From assembly GCA_965261165.1 (NCBI GenBank), contig OZ253445.1:744001-808000 (forward strand): 64,000 nucleotides of DNA, written 5' to 3'. The translations under genes were made by a program, and so were the position numbers. How positions within the stretch are numbered: the first letter of the stretch is position 1; every line of letters starts with the position of its first letter. Shown here in pieces: positions 56,258 through 64,000 of this stretch. Below the pieces are notes generated by a model, which was given only the letters and a program-made list of their open reading frames with translations, made no database searches and was not told the DNA's origin. Source of the stretch: SMWN01 sp965261165. Its GTDB lineage: Bacteria > Pseudomonadota > Gammaproteobacteria > Eutrophobiales > Eutrophobiaceae.

Positions 56258-57145
56258 TTAAATAACACTAGCCTGCTGCATGGCTTCAGTAAGTACATCT
56301 TCCGAACTCTCTGTCATCCAGGTCAGTGGCAGCCTGATGCCTGCCTGAATCAAGCCCATCTTCCGCAATGCCCACTTGGTGGGGATTGGATTAGACTCAA
56401 CGAACAAATGTTGGTGTAAACCGGTCAAAGTCTCATCAATCTTTGTTGCAGCTTCACGATCACCTGTTTTTGCCAATGCACACATCTCATACATCGCTCT
56501 AGGTGCGATATTCGCTGTTACAGAGATAGAGCCATCTCCGCCCTGTAATATAAAATCTTTAGTGGTCGCATCATCGCCACTGACCAACATGAAATCATCA
56601 GGACAAAGGGATCTGATTACTTCTATACGACTTAAGTCAGATGTTGCTTCCTTAATACCAATAATGTTATCTACCTTTGACAACCTACCAATTATCTCTG
56701 GCAACATGTCACAAGCCGTACGACTCGGCACATTATACAGAACCTGTGGAATACTTACCGCTTCTGCCACAGTCTTATAATGCAAGTATAGTCCTTCCTG
56801 TGTTGGCTTGTTGTAATAGGGGGTAACCAGTAAACATGCGTCTGCACCCGCATCTTTTGCGCATTGTGTCAGATGAATGGCCTCTGATGTTGAATTTGCT
56901 CCAGTGCCAGCAATGACTGGAACACGACCATTAACAAATTCCACTACTTGGCGAATCACCTCGCAGTGTTCTTCATTATTCAAGGTTGCAGATTCACCCG
57001 TGGTCCCCACAGCCACAATGGCATCTGTTTTATTCTCAATATGGAATTCAACCAGCCCAGCTAGACTTTCTTTATCCAGCGGTGTCTCTGGTGCAGTGCC
57101 TCTCTGCATGGGGGTGACTATAGCAGCCATACTACCTTGGAACAT
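56258..57145 (-). CDS. dapA: 4-hydroxy-tetrahydrodipicolinate synthase
   Basis: Condenses pyruvate with aspartate semialdehyde in lysine and diaminopimelate synthesis. The 295 residues are a TIM barrel with VGTTGESATLNNEEH (phosphate-like loop), the catalytic tyrosine in PYYNKPTQEGLY and VLYNVPSRTACDM, and the Schiff-base lysine in IIGIKEATSDL. The start MFQGSMAAIVTPM is standard. It is divergent from bcp across about 300 bases that hold no other gene. Confidence 0.96.
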   Translation of the reverse strand: MFQGSMAAIVTPMQRGTAPETPLDKESLAGLVEFHIENKTDAIVAVGTTGESATLNNEEHCEVIRQVVEFVNGRVPVIAGTGANSTSEAIHLTQCAKDAGADACLLVTPYYNKPTQEGLYLHYKTVAEAVSIPQVLYNVPSRTACDMLPEIIGRLSKVDNIIGIKEATSDLSRIEVIRSLCPDDFMLVSGDDATTKDFILQGGDGSISVTANIAPRAMYEMCALAKTGDREAATKIDETLTGLHQHLFVESNPIPTKWALRKMGLIQAGIRLPLTWMTESSEDVLTEAMQQASVI

Positions 57146-57444
57146 TATTCAAACCCTTCATTTTTCTCCTTCAGCAAAGAACCCTAAAAACTATTTTCCC
57201 GCGAACAATGTCCCCGAATCAAGAACACTCACACATCACTCTTTGGAAAAGTGGCGTAGTGTACTACATCTGGGCGGTGACAATAAATCCGATAAACAAT
57301 CAAATTTAATCAAATTTTCTGTTCACGGAGATTTTTCCGAAGAGTTGTTCATAAATACGTCTTGCAGACGCAAGTGCAAAGCTGGACAATGATTGCCATT
57401 GCGATTGAAAAATCAGAATTACATTAGTTCATGACAAGTGCAAA

Positions 57445-57915
57445 ATGACAAAGGTAAAGGTCGGCAAAAAAATCACAGATATAAGATTAGCCGCAACTGG
57501 CGATCAAACGCTCAAAATATCTGATTTCAAGGGCAAAAAAATCGTTTTATTTTTCTACCCAAAAGATGCTACCCCAGGATGCACGCTCGAAGGCCAGGGT
57601 TTCCGCGATAACAAAAGAAAATTCACTGCAAGAAATACCGTTATCCTCGGTGTCTCTTGTGACAGTGTTAAATCTCATGAAAATTTCAAAAACAAACAGT
57701 CCTTCACTTTTGAACTTCTTGCTGACCCTGATAAAAAACTATGCACGCAATTTGACGTGATCAAGGAAAAAAGTATGTATGGCAAAAAATTCATGGGGAT
57801 AGTGCGTAGCACGTTCCTGATAGATGAAGATGGCATACTGATACATGAATGGCGGCAGGTAAAAGTAAAGGGACATGTTGAAGATATCCTCGATGTGATA
57901 AAAAATAATAAATAA
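57445..57915 (+). CDS. bcp: Peroxiredoxin of the Bcp/PrxQ family
   Basis: Thiol peroxidase of 156 residues reducing hydrogen peroxide and organic peroxides. The peroxidatic cysteine is in FYPKDATPGCTLEGQGFRD (about residue 48), with the conserved Pro and Thr before it. Most Bcp proteins have a resolving cysteine five residues on (as in GCTVQACGLR); here that place is glycine, so the enzyme would be of a one-cysteine or other resolving type. A further cysteine is in ILGVSCDSVKSHENF. The Arg of the active site is in RSTFLIDEDG. Confidence 0.92.
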   Translation: MTKVKVGKKITDIRLAATGDQTLKISDFKGKKIVLFFYPKDATPGCTLEGQGFRDNKRKFTARNTVILGVSCDSVKSHENFKNKQSFTFELLADPDKKLCTQFDVIKEKSMYGKKFMGIVRSTFLIDEDGILIHEWRQVKVKGHVEDILDVIKNNK

Positions 57916-57982
57916 AATTTGGGCTGGTTGCTGTGAAGCAGATTCAGATAGCTGCATTATCATTTAGCAATGGTTGCGCCTT

Positions 57983-59074
57983 TTAGACTTCAACAGCGGC
58001 ACTTCCAGAAGGCTCCTGTGAATAATCCGTCGTCGTTGGCCAAATATTGATCAAAGCCTTAACCAAGGTCGCCAATGGAATGGCAAAGAACACGCCCAAA
58101 AATCCCCATAAACCGCCAAATATTAATATCGCCACAATGATAGCAATAGGATGAAGATTAACGGCATCTGAAAACAATACTGGAACCAAAACATTACCAT
58201 CCAGAAATTGCAAGATCAGATAACTGATCATCAACCACATAAACTGACTATCCAGACCCCATTGAAAATAAGCAACTAAAGCCACTGGCAACGTGACTAC
58301 CGCCGCACCTATATAAGGAATTAGAACGGATAGCCCCACTGCTAATGCCAGCAAAGTTGCATAGTTTAAATCCATTAACCTGAACAAGATAAATGACGCT
58401 GCAAAAATAATAAGAATCTCATTGGACTTGCCACGGATATAGTTACCGATCTGTTCATCCATCTCTTGCCAGATCTCTGTGATTAGATGCCGATCAATTG
58501 GTAAAAAACGCGTTAGCCAAGAAATGATGGATTCTTTATCCTGCAAAAAGAAAAAGATCATCACTGGCACAAGAATAAGATAAACCAATACGCTGATAAT
58601 AGCTGGTATTGATGCTAGGGATATCGACAATACATTTTGCCCCAGATCACTAACGCCGCTCTTGATCGCAAGTATCACCTCCCTCACAGCAGCTTCAGTA
58701 ATAATATCTGGATACTGTTCTGGAAGTCTCAACAAAAGCTCTTGACCATTGCTTATCATGTAAGGAACTTCCTGCAAAAATTGACTTAATTGTCTGTATA
58801 AGATGGGCAACAGAAAGAATAATAAATAACCAAGAAAAGCCATAAATAACATGAAGACGATATACACGGATAATGATCTTGAAGATATCTTCTTCTGGAT
58901 TTTCTGTGCTGGACCTTCGAGTAGATAGGCAATAATCACCGCTGCGATGAGCGGTGCCAGCATCTGCCCCATAGTGAATACAATTGCAAAACCAACCGCC
59001 AATAGAATAACTAACAACGCCGCTTGCGGGTCAGTAAAGTATCTGCGATACAGTGAGTTTAAGTATTCAAACAT
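57983..59074 (-). CDS. AI-2E family (PerM-like) inner-membrane transporter
   Basis: A 363-residue membrane protein with about eight hydrophobic segments, in the family layout: a first pair (about 15-60), a third at 70-92, a long soluble part, then PVMIFFFLQDKESIISWL and the C-terminal block with YATLLALAVGLSVLIPYIGA and VFFAIPLATLVKALINIW. Family members export small molecules or act as sodium/proton antiporters, and the substrate here is unknown. It is divergent from queG. Confidence 0.88.
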   Translation of the reverse strand: MFEYLNSLYRRYFTDPQAALLVILLAVGFAIVFTMGQMLAPLIAAVIIAYLLEGPAQKIQKKISSRSLSVYIVFMLFMAFLGYLLFFLLPILYRQLSQFLQEVPYMISNGQELLLRLPEQYPDIITEAAVREVILAIKSGVSDLGQNVLSISLASIPAIISVLVYLILVPVMIFFFLQDKESIISWLTRFLPIDRHLITEIWQEMDEQIGNYIRGKSNEILIIFAASFILFRLMDLNYATLLALAVGLSVLIPYIGAAVVTLPVALVAYFQWGLDSQFMWLMISYLILQFLDGNVLVPVLFSDAVNLHPIAIIVAILIFGGLWGFLGVFFAIPLATLVKALINIWPTTTDYSQEPSGSAAVEV

Positions 59075-59186
59075 TGAGATTAATTTCGCCTAATATTCCC
59101 TATGTATACCAATGTTATCCTGATCGCTGTATTCTGTATATTAATATCATCTCGCTTGCGCTCCTTAGTAACCACTGAAGTCTGCC

Positions 59187-60275
59187 ATGAACAAATCTTT
59201 AGACGACCTAGACTACAACACGTTAGCTGAGCAGATAAAAGACTGGGGGCTTGAACTCGGATTTCAACAAATTGGTATTAGCGACACTGATTTGGCAAAA
59301 GATGAGAAATATTTACTTAAATGGCTGGATCAATCCATGCACGGTGAAATGGATTACATGCAGCAACACGGCAGCAAACGCACCCGTCCTGCCGAACTAA
59401 TCCCGGGTACCATCAGGGTTATTTCTGCGCGCATGGATTACATGCCTGAAGATGGTGAAAATCCGGAAACCATATTAAACAACCCTGAAAAGGCTTATAT
59501 TTCTCGCTATGCCACTGGCCGCGACTATCACAAAATAATTCGCAACCGACTGCAAAAGCTGGCAGACAAAATCTCAAAGATCACAGGTGAATTTGGTTAT
59601 CGCGCCTTTACTGACAGTGCGCCTGTTCTGGAAAAAGCCATCGCCAGAAATGCTGGGCTGGGCTGGATTGGTAAGCATACTAATTTGATTAATCCAAAGG
59701 CAGGCTCTTGGTTTTTTCTGGGTGAGATATATACCGACTTACCTTTACCCATAAATGAAGCATTCGTGACTGATCATTGTGGAACCTGTACCGCATGTAT
59801 TGATATCTGTCCTACGCAAGCTATCGTTGGGCCCTATAAAGTCGATGCCAGAAAATGTATCTCCTACTTGACCATTGAACTACGTGAAGTAATTCCTGAG
59901 GAGTTCAGAAAAAATATGGGTAATCGGATCTATGGTTGTGATGATTGCCAGTTGGTTTGTCCCTGGAATAAATTTTCAATCAATACAAGAGAAATTGATT
60001 TCACTATCAGAAACAATCTGGATTCATCGACATTAATTAATTTATTCAACTGGACAGAAGAGGAGTTCTTGAAAAAAACAGAAGGTTCCGCAATACGACG
60101 TATTGGTCACGAGGCCTGGCTGAGAAATATCGCCATTGCTCTGGGAAACCTGGTAAGTAATTTAGATGAAAAAGAAGACATGAAAAATATTACTCATGCC
60201 CTTGAAGAAAAGGAATCATCTGCATCTGATTTAGTTAAAGAACATATTAAATGGGCACTATTACAGTCTGCATAA
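59187..60275 (+). CDS. queG: Epoxyqueuosine reductase
   Basis: Cobalamin- and Fe-S-dependent enzyme that performs the last step of queuosine synthesis on tRNA. The 362 residues include the cobalamin-binding N-terminal domain (RDYHKIIRNRLQKLA, FTDSAPVLEKAIARNAGLGW with the catalytic Asp), and two [4Fe-4S] motifs: CGTCTACIDICPTQAI (about 195-210) and YGCDDCQLVCPWN (about 248-260). The C-terminal HEAT-like part ends the protein. Length and motifs indicate a complete enzyme. Confidence 0.95.
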   Translation: MNKSLDDLDYNTLAEQIKDWGLELGFQQIGISDTDLAKDEKYLLKWLDQSMHGEMDYMQQHGSKRTRPAELIPGTIRVISARMDYMPEDGENPETILNNPEKAYISRYATGRDYHKIIRNRLQKLADKISKITGEFGYRAFTDSAPVLEKAIARNAGLGWIGKHTNLINPKAGSWFFLGEIYTDLPLPINEAFVTDHCGTCTACIDICPTQAIVGPYKVDARKCISYLTIELREVIPEEFRKNMGNRIYGCDDCQLVCPWNKFSINTREIDFTIRNNLDSSTLINLFNWTEEEFLKKTEGSAIRRIGHEAWLRNIAIALGNLVSNLDEKEDMKNITHALEEKESSASDLVKEHIKWALLQSA

Positions 60276-60295
60276 CTCCATATCTAAATAATAAT

Positions 60296-60637
60296 TCAAG
60301 TCGTTTCTTTCTTATTCGCACAATCTATACAAAGTGATGTAGCCGGATTCAGTTTCAACCTTGGCTCGGCGATTTCTTCATCACACTCAAGACAAAAACC
60401 ATAATCTTCAGATTCAATGTTTTTCAAAGCTATTTCAATCTTTTGTAGTTCCATCTGCCTACTTTGATTCGCAGCAATAGCTATCGCTTGCCCTTGCATC
60501 GCATCCATACGAGACACTCTGCCAACACTGGTCTGATCCAGCACAACAGTTCGTGTAGCTTCCTTTCCAGATTTTTCTTCTTCCAGTAAGACTGCTTTAT
60601 TTTTTAGCAATAAAGATTTGAATAGTTTAATGTCCAT
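60296..60637 (-). CDS. DksA/TraR-type zinc-finger protein
   Basis: A 113-residue protein with the C4 zinc finger CX2C-X17-CX2C (CLECDEEIAEPRLKLN to SLCIDC, about 84-108) and the preceding helical segment DQTSVGRVSRMDAMQGQA that in this family reaches into the RNA polymerase secondary channel. It is shorter than true DksA (about 150 residues), closer to TraR/YbiI-like relatives, so a general ppGpp role is not implied. It faces queG. Confidence 0.88.
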   Translation of the reverse strand: MDIKLFKSLLLKNKAVLLEEEKSGKEATRTVVLDQTSVGRVSRMDAMQGQAIAIAANQSRQMELQKIEIALKNIESEDYGFCLECDEEIAEPRLKLNPATSLCIDCANKKETT

Positions 60638-60667
60638 TAATATTAGCGATTCTGAACTAAATTAAAA

Positions 60668-61330
60668 TTACCATATTATATTTTCCGTTAATTGACCATC
60701 TTCAATATTAAACACATTATCTGATAGTGTCTGCGCTTGTAATTTATTATGTGTAGTAAAGATGATAGTTTTGTGTTGTTCATCTCTTAATTTCCTTATC
60801 AATAATTCAAACTCTTCAACGAAGTCACCATCCAGATAGGTGAATGGTTCATCAAGCAATATCACTTTTGGCTCAAGGACAAGCACCCTGCCTATTGCTG
60901 CTTTCTGCGCTTCACCGCCAGACAATGATTTCACTGAGCGATCAGCAAGATTTTCAATTCTGAGTAAACGCAATATATCTCGTGCCCTGCTTTCTCTTTT
61001 TGCGGGCTTAACATGACGAAACTTGAGACCAAGCTCAATATTCTTAATGACGCTACCTTTGATAAAAAAAGGGTTCTGCTGAACCAGTCCAACTTCTGTT
61101 CGTAATGATGCTTGATTATTTTTGCTCACCTTTACACCGGAGAACTCAATCTCACCTACATCTGCATCTACTATAAAAGACAATAGGCTCAATAAGGTAC
61201 TTTTTCCTGCGCCATTGATCCCGACCAATGCAGTTACTTTTCCCTGCTCGAAAACCTGCTGTTTGATATCTAGAACTTTTTTGTCGGCATAACTGAATTG
61301 AATATTGTGCAATTGGTATTGACAGCTCAT
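60668..61330 (-). CDS. tupC: Tungstate ABC transporter ATP-binding protein
   Basis: ATPase subunit of 220 residues: Walker A GINGAGKST (about 36-44), Q-loop VGLVQQNPFF, signature LSGGEAQKAAIGR and Walker B VILLDEPFTYLDGD, with TTHNKLQAQTL as the H-loop. It shares one base with the end of tupB and has no C-terminal regulatory domain, unlike ModC. The substrate call rests on the binding protein encoded two genes upstream. Confidence 0.85.
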   Translation of the reverse strand: MSCQYQLHNIQFSYADKKVLDIKQQVFEQGKVTALVGINGAGKSTLLSLLSFIVDADVGEIEFSGVKVSKNNQASLRTEVGLVQQNPFFIKGSVIKNIELGLKFRHVKPAKRESRARDILRLLRIENLADRSVKSLSGGEAQKAAIGRVLVLEPKVILLDEPFTYLDGDFVEEFELLIRKLRDEQHKTIIFTTHNKLQAQTLSDNVFNIEDGQLTENIIW

Positions 61331-62172
61331 TACTTTAATTCCTGAAACTGCTGCAAAACAATATTTACCACAAATGCAACCAGCAGCAGCATAAGTCCAA
61401 GCGCCAGGGCAAACTCAAAATCTCCTTTGCTGGTTTCAAGTGCAATCGCTGTGGTCATAGTTCTGGTAAAGCCTTCAATATTTCCGCCCAACATCATAGC
61501 CACACCAACTTCGCCAATCGCTCGACCAAAACCAGCAATGATTGCCGCCATTAATGCGTAACGCACTTCGTTGACATAGGTTATTCCTCTCTGAAACAGG
61601 TTGGCTCCGAGAGAAAGACAGGTGATCCTTAGCCTTGGGTCGGCGCTCCTCACTGCTGCAATAGATAAATTCCATATGATAGGGATAATCAAAATAGATT
61701 GCCCGATAATCATTGCTGTAGGGGTGTATAACAGACCAAATTCCCCCATGACACCTTGACGATTTAACAAACCATATAAAAGAAGTCCAACAATGACTGT
61801 TGGTAAAGCCATTAAGGTATTCAAAATGCTCAATAAAAAATTGCGTCCGAGGAATTGTTTTAATGCAACAACAAGCCCTAAAGGAATGGCAAAGACTGAA
61901 GCAAGCAATACTGCGACCAATGAGATCTTGAGAGAAGTCCATACCACTAAAAATAATTCTTTATCAAAATCTAAAATAAGATTGAATGACTTATCTATTG
62001 CATCAAGGAAGAAGCTTCGTTCTATTCCTACTCCTGAATTCGTTTGCTGCTGTGTCACTATTTTTGGCGCAGGATGGAACAATTGTTGTCCATTAATCTG
62101 CTTAAAAAGCTCTGTAGCGGCGATATAACTTGGGAGTAATATCAAAAATATTATTATTATTCTGCTCATCAA
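61330..62172 (-). CDS. tupB: Tungstate ABC transporter permease with N-terminal extension
   Basis: Membrane subunit of 280 residues. The core (from about residue 75) has five membrane segments and the permease loop (AAIIAGFGRAIGEVGVAMML) in the EAA position, with LNTLMALPTVIVGLLLYGLL typical of TupB. In front of it are about 65 more residues: a membrane segment or signal (IIIIFLILLPSYIAA) and a hydrophilic stretch with HPAPKIVTQQQ. TupB proteins as I know them are about 230 residues and lack this. The start follows the tupA stop by 24 bases, and no later ATG precedes the core. Confidence 0.85.
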   Translation of the reverse strand: MMSRIIIIFLILLPSYIAATELFKQINGQQLFHPAPKIVTQQQTNSGVGIERSFFLDAIDKSFNLILDFDKELFLVVWTSLKISLVAVLLASVFAIPLGLVVALKQFLGRNFLLSILNTLMALPTVIVGLLLYGLLNRQGVMGEFGLLYTPTAMIIGQSILIIPIIWNLSIAAVRSADPRLRITCLSLGANLFQRGITYVNEVRYALMAAIIAGFGRAIGEVGVAMMLGGNIEGFTRTMTTAIALETSKGDFEFALALGLMLLLVAFVVNIVLQQFQELK

Positions 62173-62196
62173 TTAATTCAGCACTACCTGAATAGC

Positions 62197-63003
62197 TCAA
62201 AGATGCACGACATCTGGTTTAAATAATGTTTCACCATCTGTTTTAAACTCTCTGATAATTTCTTGACCAATATCACCACGAATAAAATCGATATATTTTC
62301 TGGCTAATTTGACTTTCACATGAGGGTGTTTTACCGGGTTTACAATAATCACATGATAGGGGTTGAATAATGCAGGATCTCCTTCATACACTGGAACCAA
62401 TTCGATCTTGTCTTTATGCGCCAGATAAGTTCCTCTGTCTGCAAGGGTGTAGGCTTGCTTGTCATGCGCAATCTGTATAACTGCTCCCATTCCTTGCCCT
62501 GCAACCATATACCAGTTGCCATCCGGTTTTTTGCCGGCAGCGCGCCAAAGTGACATTTCTTTTTTATGTGTGCCTGAGTCATCTCCTCTGGATACAAAAT
62601 AACTCCCAGAGTCAAATAATTTTTGTAATGCTGCATTTAATGTTCTTGCTTCATGCAGACCTGCCGGATCATTTTTCGGACCCAATATAACAAAATCATT
62701 ATGCATCACTGGCAAGCGAGCGATGCCAAAGCCTTTTTCAACAAAGCTGATCTCTGCAACAGGTGCATGCACCATCACCACATCAACATCACCATTCTCT
62801 CCAAGACGAAATGCCTTGCCTGTCCCTACAGCGATTACGTCAACCTTTACGCCGTACTCTTTTTCAAATGACGGATGTAATTCTGCAAGTAAGCCAGAAT
62901 TATCTGTGCTGGTTGTTGTGGCAAGTCGTAGTCTTTCCTGAGCATTAACCAGATTCGATGCAAAACAAATGACAACAGACAAAAAGTAGAACAGTTTTTT
63001 CAT
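62197..63003 (-). CDS. tupA: Tungstate-binding periplasmic protein TupA
   Basis: Substrate-binding protein that selects tungstate over molybdate. The ATG at 63003 (MKKLFYFLSVVICFASNLVNA) gives a normal Sec signal with cleavage near residue 21; upstream ATGs at 63009 and 63024 only add basic residues. The mature protein opens with RLRLATTTSTDNSGLL, whose TTTS motif is a Tup hallmark, and has VDVVMVHAPVAEISFV and FVSRGDDSGTHKKEMSLW. 268 residues in all. Tungsten uptake suggests a tungstoenzyme such as a formate dehydrogenase or aldehyde oxidoreductase encoded elsewhere. Confidence 0.9.
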   Translation of the reverse strand: MKKLFYFLSVVICFASNLVNAQERLRLATTTSTDNSGLLAELHPSFEKEYGVKVDVIAVGTGKAFRLGENGDVDVVMVHAPVAEISFVEKGFGIARLPVMHNDFVILGPKNDPAGLHEARTLNAALQKLFDSGSYFVSRGDDSGTHKKEMSLWRAAGKKPDGNWYMVAGQGMGAVIQIAHDKQAYTLADRGTYLAHKDKIELVPVYEGDPALFNPYHVIIVNPVKHPHVKVKLARKYIDFIRGDIGQEIIREFKTDGETLFKPDVVHL

Positions 63004-63117
63004 ATTCATTATTCTTATTTTCATAATAGTATTACCGCATCATAAAGCTATAAGGTTAATTATAAACAGGTAATTGAGCGCATAGTTCTGTTGAAATAAG
63101 AAAGAAAATAATAATAA

Positions 63118-63145
63118 GAGACCTTTGCACGAGTGCAAAGGTCTC
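63118..63145. repeat. Perfect 28-bp palindrome, compact form of the inverted repeat at 54.9 kb
   Basis: Thirteen-base arms GAGACCTTTGCAC and GTGCAAAGGTCTC around GA. The outer ten bases of each arm equal the ends of the repeat-filled element at 54910-55124. It lies between tupA and a truncated gene, 39 bases past that gene's stop codon. Confidence 0.95.
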
Positions 63146-63183
63146 AATAAATAACTGATGCAACTATTAGTACTGTTGCCCAA

Positions 63184-63339
63184 TTAAAATGGCGAAATAC
63201 TAACAGGAAATGGCAGTGTCCAGAGTATCCCAAGAAAACTGAGCACAACTGCTGGAATACAGATCCAATGAATCTTTTTGTTGGTTCTATTCTGGTGGCT
63301 TTCACTATACGCATTCAGCAAAACATCAACATTTCTCAT
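63184..63339 (-). CDS. Truncated Mpo1-like (DUF962) protein
   Basis: A 51-codon frame starting at ATG 63339. The product begins RNVDVLLNAYSESHQNRTNK and continues KKIHWICIPAVVLSFLGILW, TLPFP, matching the N-terminal third of DUF962/Mpo1-like proteins (ESHQN..NK.IHW..VP...FS..GLLW). The two histidines that bind iron in yeast Mpo1 (in SHQN and IHW) are present. Full members are about 150 residues, so the C-terminal part with further helices and histidines is lost. It is probably a pseudogene; expression as a short membrane peptide cannot be excluded. Confidence 0.75.
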   Translation of the reverse strand: MRNVDVLLNAYSESHQNRTNKKIHWICIPAVVLSFLGILWTLPFPVSISPF

Positions 63340-63369
63340 TAGTAAGTGTCTTCGCCCGATCTATTGCGC

Positions 63370-63834
63370 TTAGGAATCATCGGTCATCGTCGTCAAACCC
63401 TCTACAACTAATGTCGAGCCCTCTGCATAGACAACCCGCACCTCCGCGCCTGCCTGCATATTCTCACCACTTATCTTCCAAGTTGAATCATCTACAGTTA
63501 TCTTCCCCCTGCCATGAACAATAGGTTCTGTCAAAGTAAACGATCGGCCAATATATTGTTCCCCTCGGCGATTTAACGCTGGCTCATCTGTAACCACCGG
63601 ATTATTCTTGCGATGAGCTTTATATATCAACACAGTGATAACCGATAACACAGCAAAGAATAGAATCTGCATCAGAAAGGGTATCCCCGGGAATATAAAC
63701 ATCGTGCCGCCAACTGCAGACGCTGCGATACCCATCCATAGAAAATAGGCGCCAGGCATGAGTATTTCCAAAATAACCAATACCACCGCCAGGATTAGCC
63801 AGTGCCAAAATATTATACCGTTAATCCATTCCAT
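63370..63834 (-). CDS. NfeD-like membrane protein
   Basis: A 154-residue protein with two or three membrane helices in the first half (about 9-30, 32-48, 52-70; LILAVVLVILEILMPGAYFLW) and a C-terminal OB-fold domain (about 90-150) with QYIGRSFTLTEPIVHGRGKI and EVRVVYAEGSTLVVE. This is the short form of NfeD, which pairs with stomatin-like SPFH proteins in membrane microdomains; the stomatin-like gene lies 37 bases upstream on the same strand. Confidence 0.9.
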   Translation of the reverse strand: MEWINGIIFWHWLILAVVLVILEILMPGAYFLWMGIAASAVGGTMFIFPGIPFLMQILFFAVLSVITVLIYKAHRKNNPVVTDEPALNRRGEQYIGRSFTLTEPIVHGRGKITVDDSTWKISGENMQAGAEVRVVYAEGSTLVVEGLTTMTDDS

Positions 63835-63871
63835 ACTAATTTACCCTTTATACGAAATTGATTAAGTGTAA

Positions 63872-64000
63872 TTAATTACGTGGCCCATCATCATTTGATT
63901 TGGCAAATGTTTCCTTGGCAATTTCGGTAATCCCCGCAAGTGCACCGATGACGTTGCTGGCCTCGAGTGGCATCAAGATCACTTTCTGATTTGGCGCAGA
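63872..64000 (-). CDS. Stomatin/QmcA-like SPFH protein, C-terminal end
   Basis: The last 42 codons of a gene that continues past the window. The sequence includes SAPNQKVILMPLEASNVIGA and IAEIAKETF-like residues (ITEIAKETFAKS), the typical end of SPFH proteins paired with NfeD. The main domain is not visible, so the call relies on this tail and on its neighbour. Confidence 0.75.
   Translation of the reverse strand, partial: SAPNQKVILMPLEASNVIGALAGITEIAKETFAKSNDDGPRN

Noticed and set aside
63025..63117. Possible molybdenum or tungsten riboswitch or ModE-like operator before tupA
   Set aside because: The leader is short and AT-rich. I could find neither the conserved Moco/Tuco riboswitch stems nor a clear ModE palindrome.

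Overview
The window is chromosomal DNA of a gammaproteobacterium of moderate to low GC. The evidence is a set of typically gammaproteobacterial gene neighbourhoods: ndk-rlmN-pilW-rodZ-hisS-yfgM-bamB-der, glyQ-glyS-gmhB-plsC, dapA-bamC, mnmG-rsmG-parA-parB, and an iscR-led suf operon. I cannot name the genus. Gram-negative envelope genes (BamB, BamC, heptose phosphatase, a C-terminal beta-barrel) are present. No rRNA or tRNA gene and no CRISPR array was seen.

Layout. (1) 1-6.3 kb is an accessory island: the end of a RhuM gene, hsdS with a repeat-containing spacer, an internally deleted AAA ATPase relic and hsdR of a type I restriction system, followed by fragments of an Rpn-like gene and an IS5-type transposase. 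hsdM probably lies just upstream. (2) 6.3-11.2 kb, minus strand: gamma-carbonic anhydrase-like protein, mnmG, rsmG, parA, parB. (3) 11.3-18.3 kb: a periplasmic thioredoxin-like protein, a small lipoprotein, a beta-hydroxyacid dehydrogenase, and a four-gene Gld-like ABC export cluster. (4) 18.4-22.7 kb: glyQ, glyS, gmhB, plsC. (5) 22.9-23.9 kb: two adjacent decayed genes (a PhyH dioxygenase and glyoxalase I). (6) 24.1-31.5 kb: iscR with a near-consensus type 1 IscR site, then sufA, B, C, D, S, U, T and a Rieske ferredoxin, a full Fe-S assembly operon. (7) 31.6-39.5 kb: ndk to der, with ispG missing from its usual place. (8) 39.8-41.8 kb: htpG behind a sigma-32-like promoter. (9) 42.1-54.3 kb: one 4091-codon gene for a giant secreted adhesin with 29 cadherin-like repeats and a C-terminal autotransporter barrel. 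(10) 54.9-55.1 kb: eleven copies of a 17-bp repeat inside an inverted repeat that recurs as a compact palindrome at 63.1 kb. (11) 55.1-60.6 kb: bamC-dapA, bcp, an AI-2E family permease, queG and a DksA/TraR-type zinc-finger protein. (12) 60.7-64 kb: tungstate transporter tupABC, a truncated Mpo1-like gene, nfeD and the end of a stomatin-like gene.

The points most worth a second look are the inverted-repeat element and its repeat-filled relative, the homogenised repeats of the giant adhesin, the TELT spacer repeat of HsdS beside an ATPase relic, and the regulatory sites for iscR and htpG. Function calls rest on reading motifs and family resemblance from memory. No database search was run.
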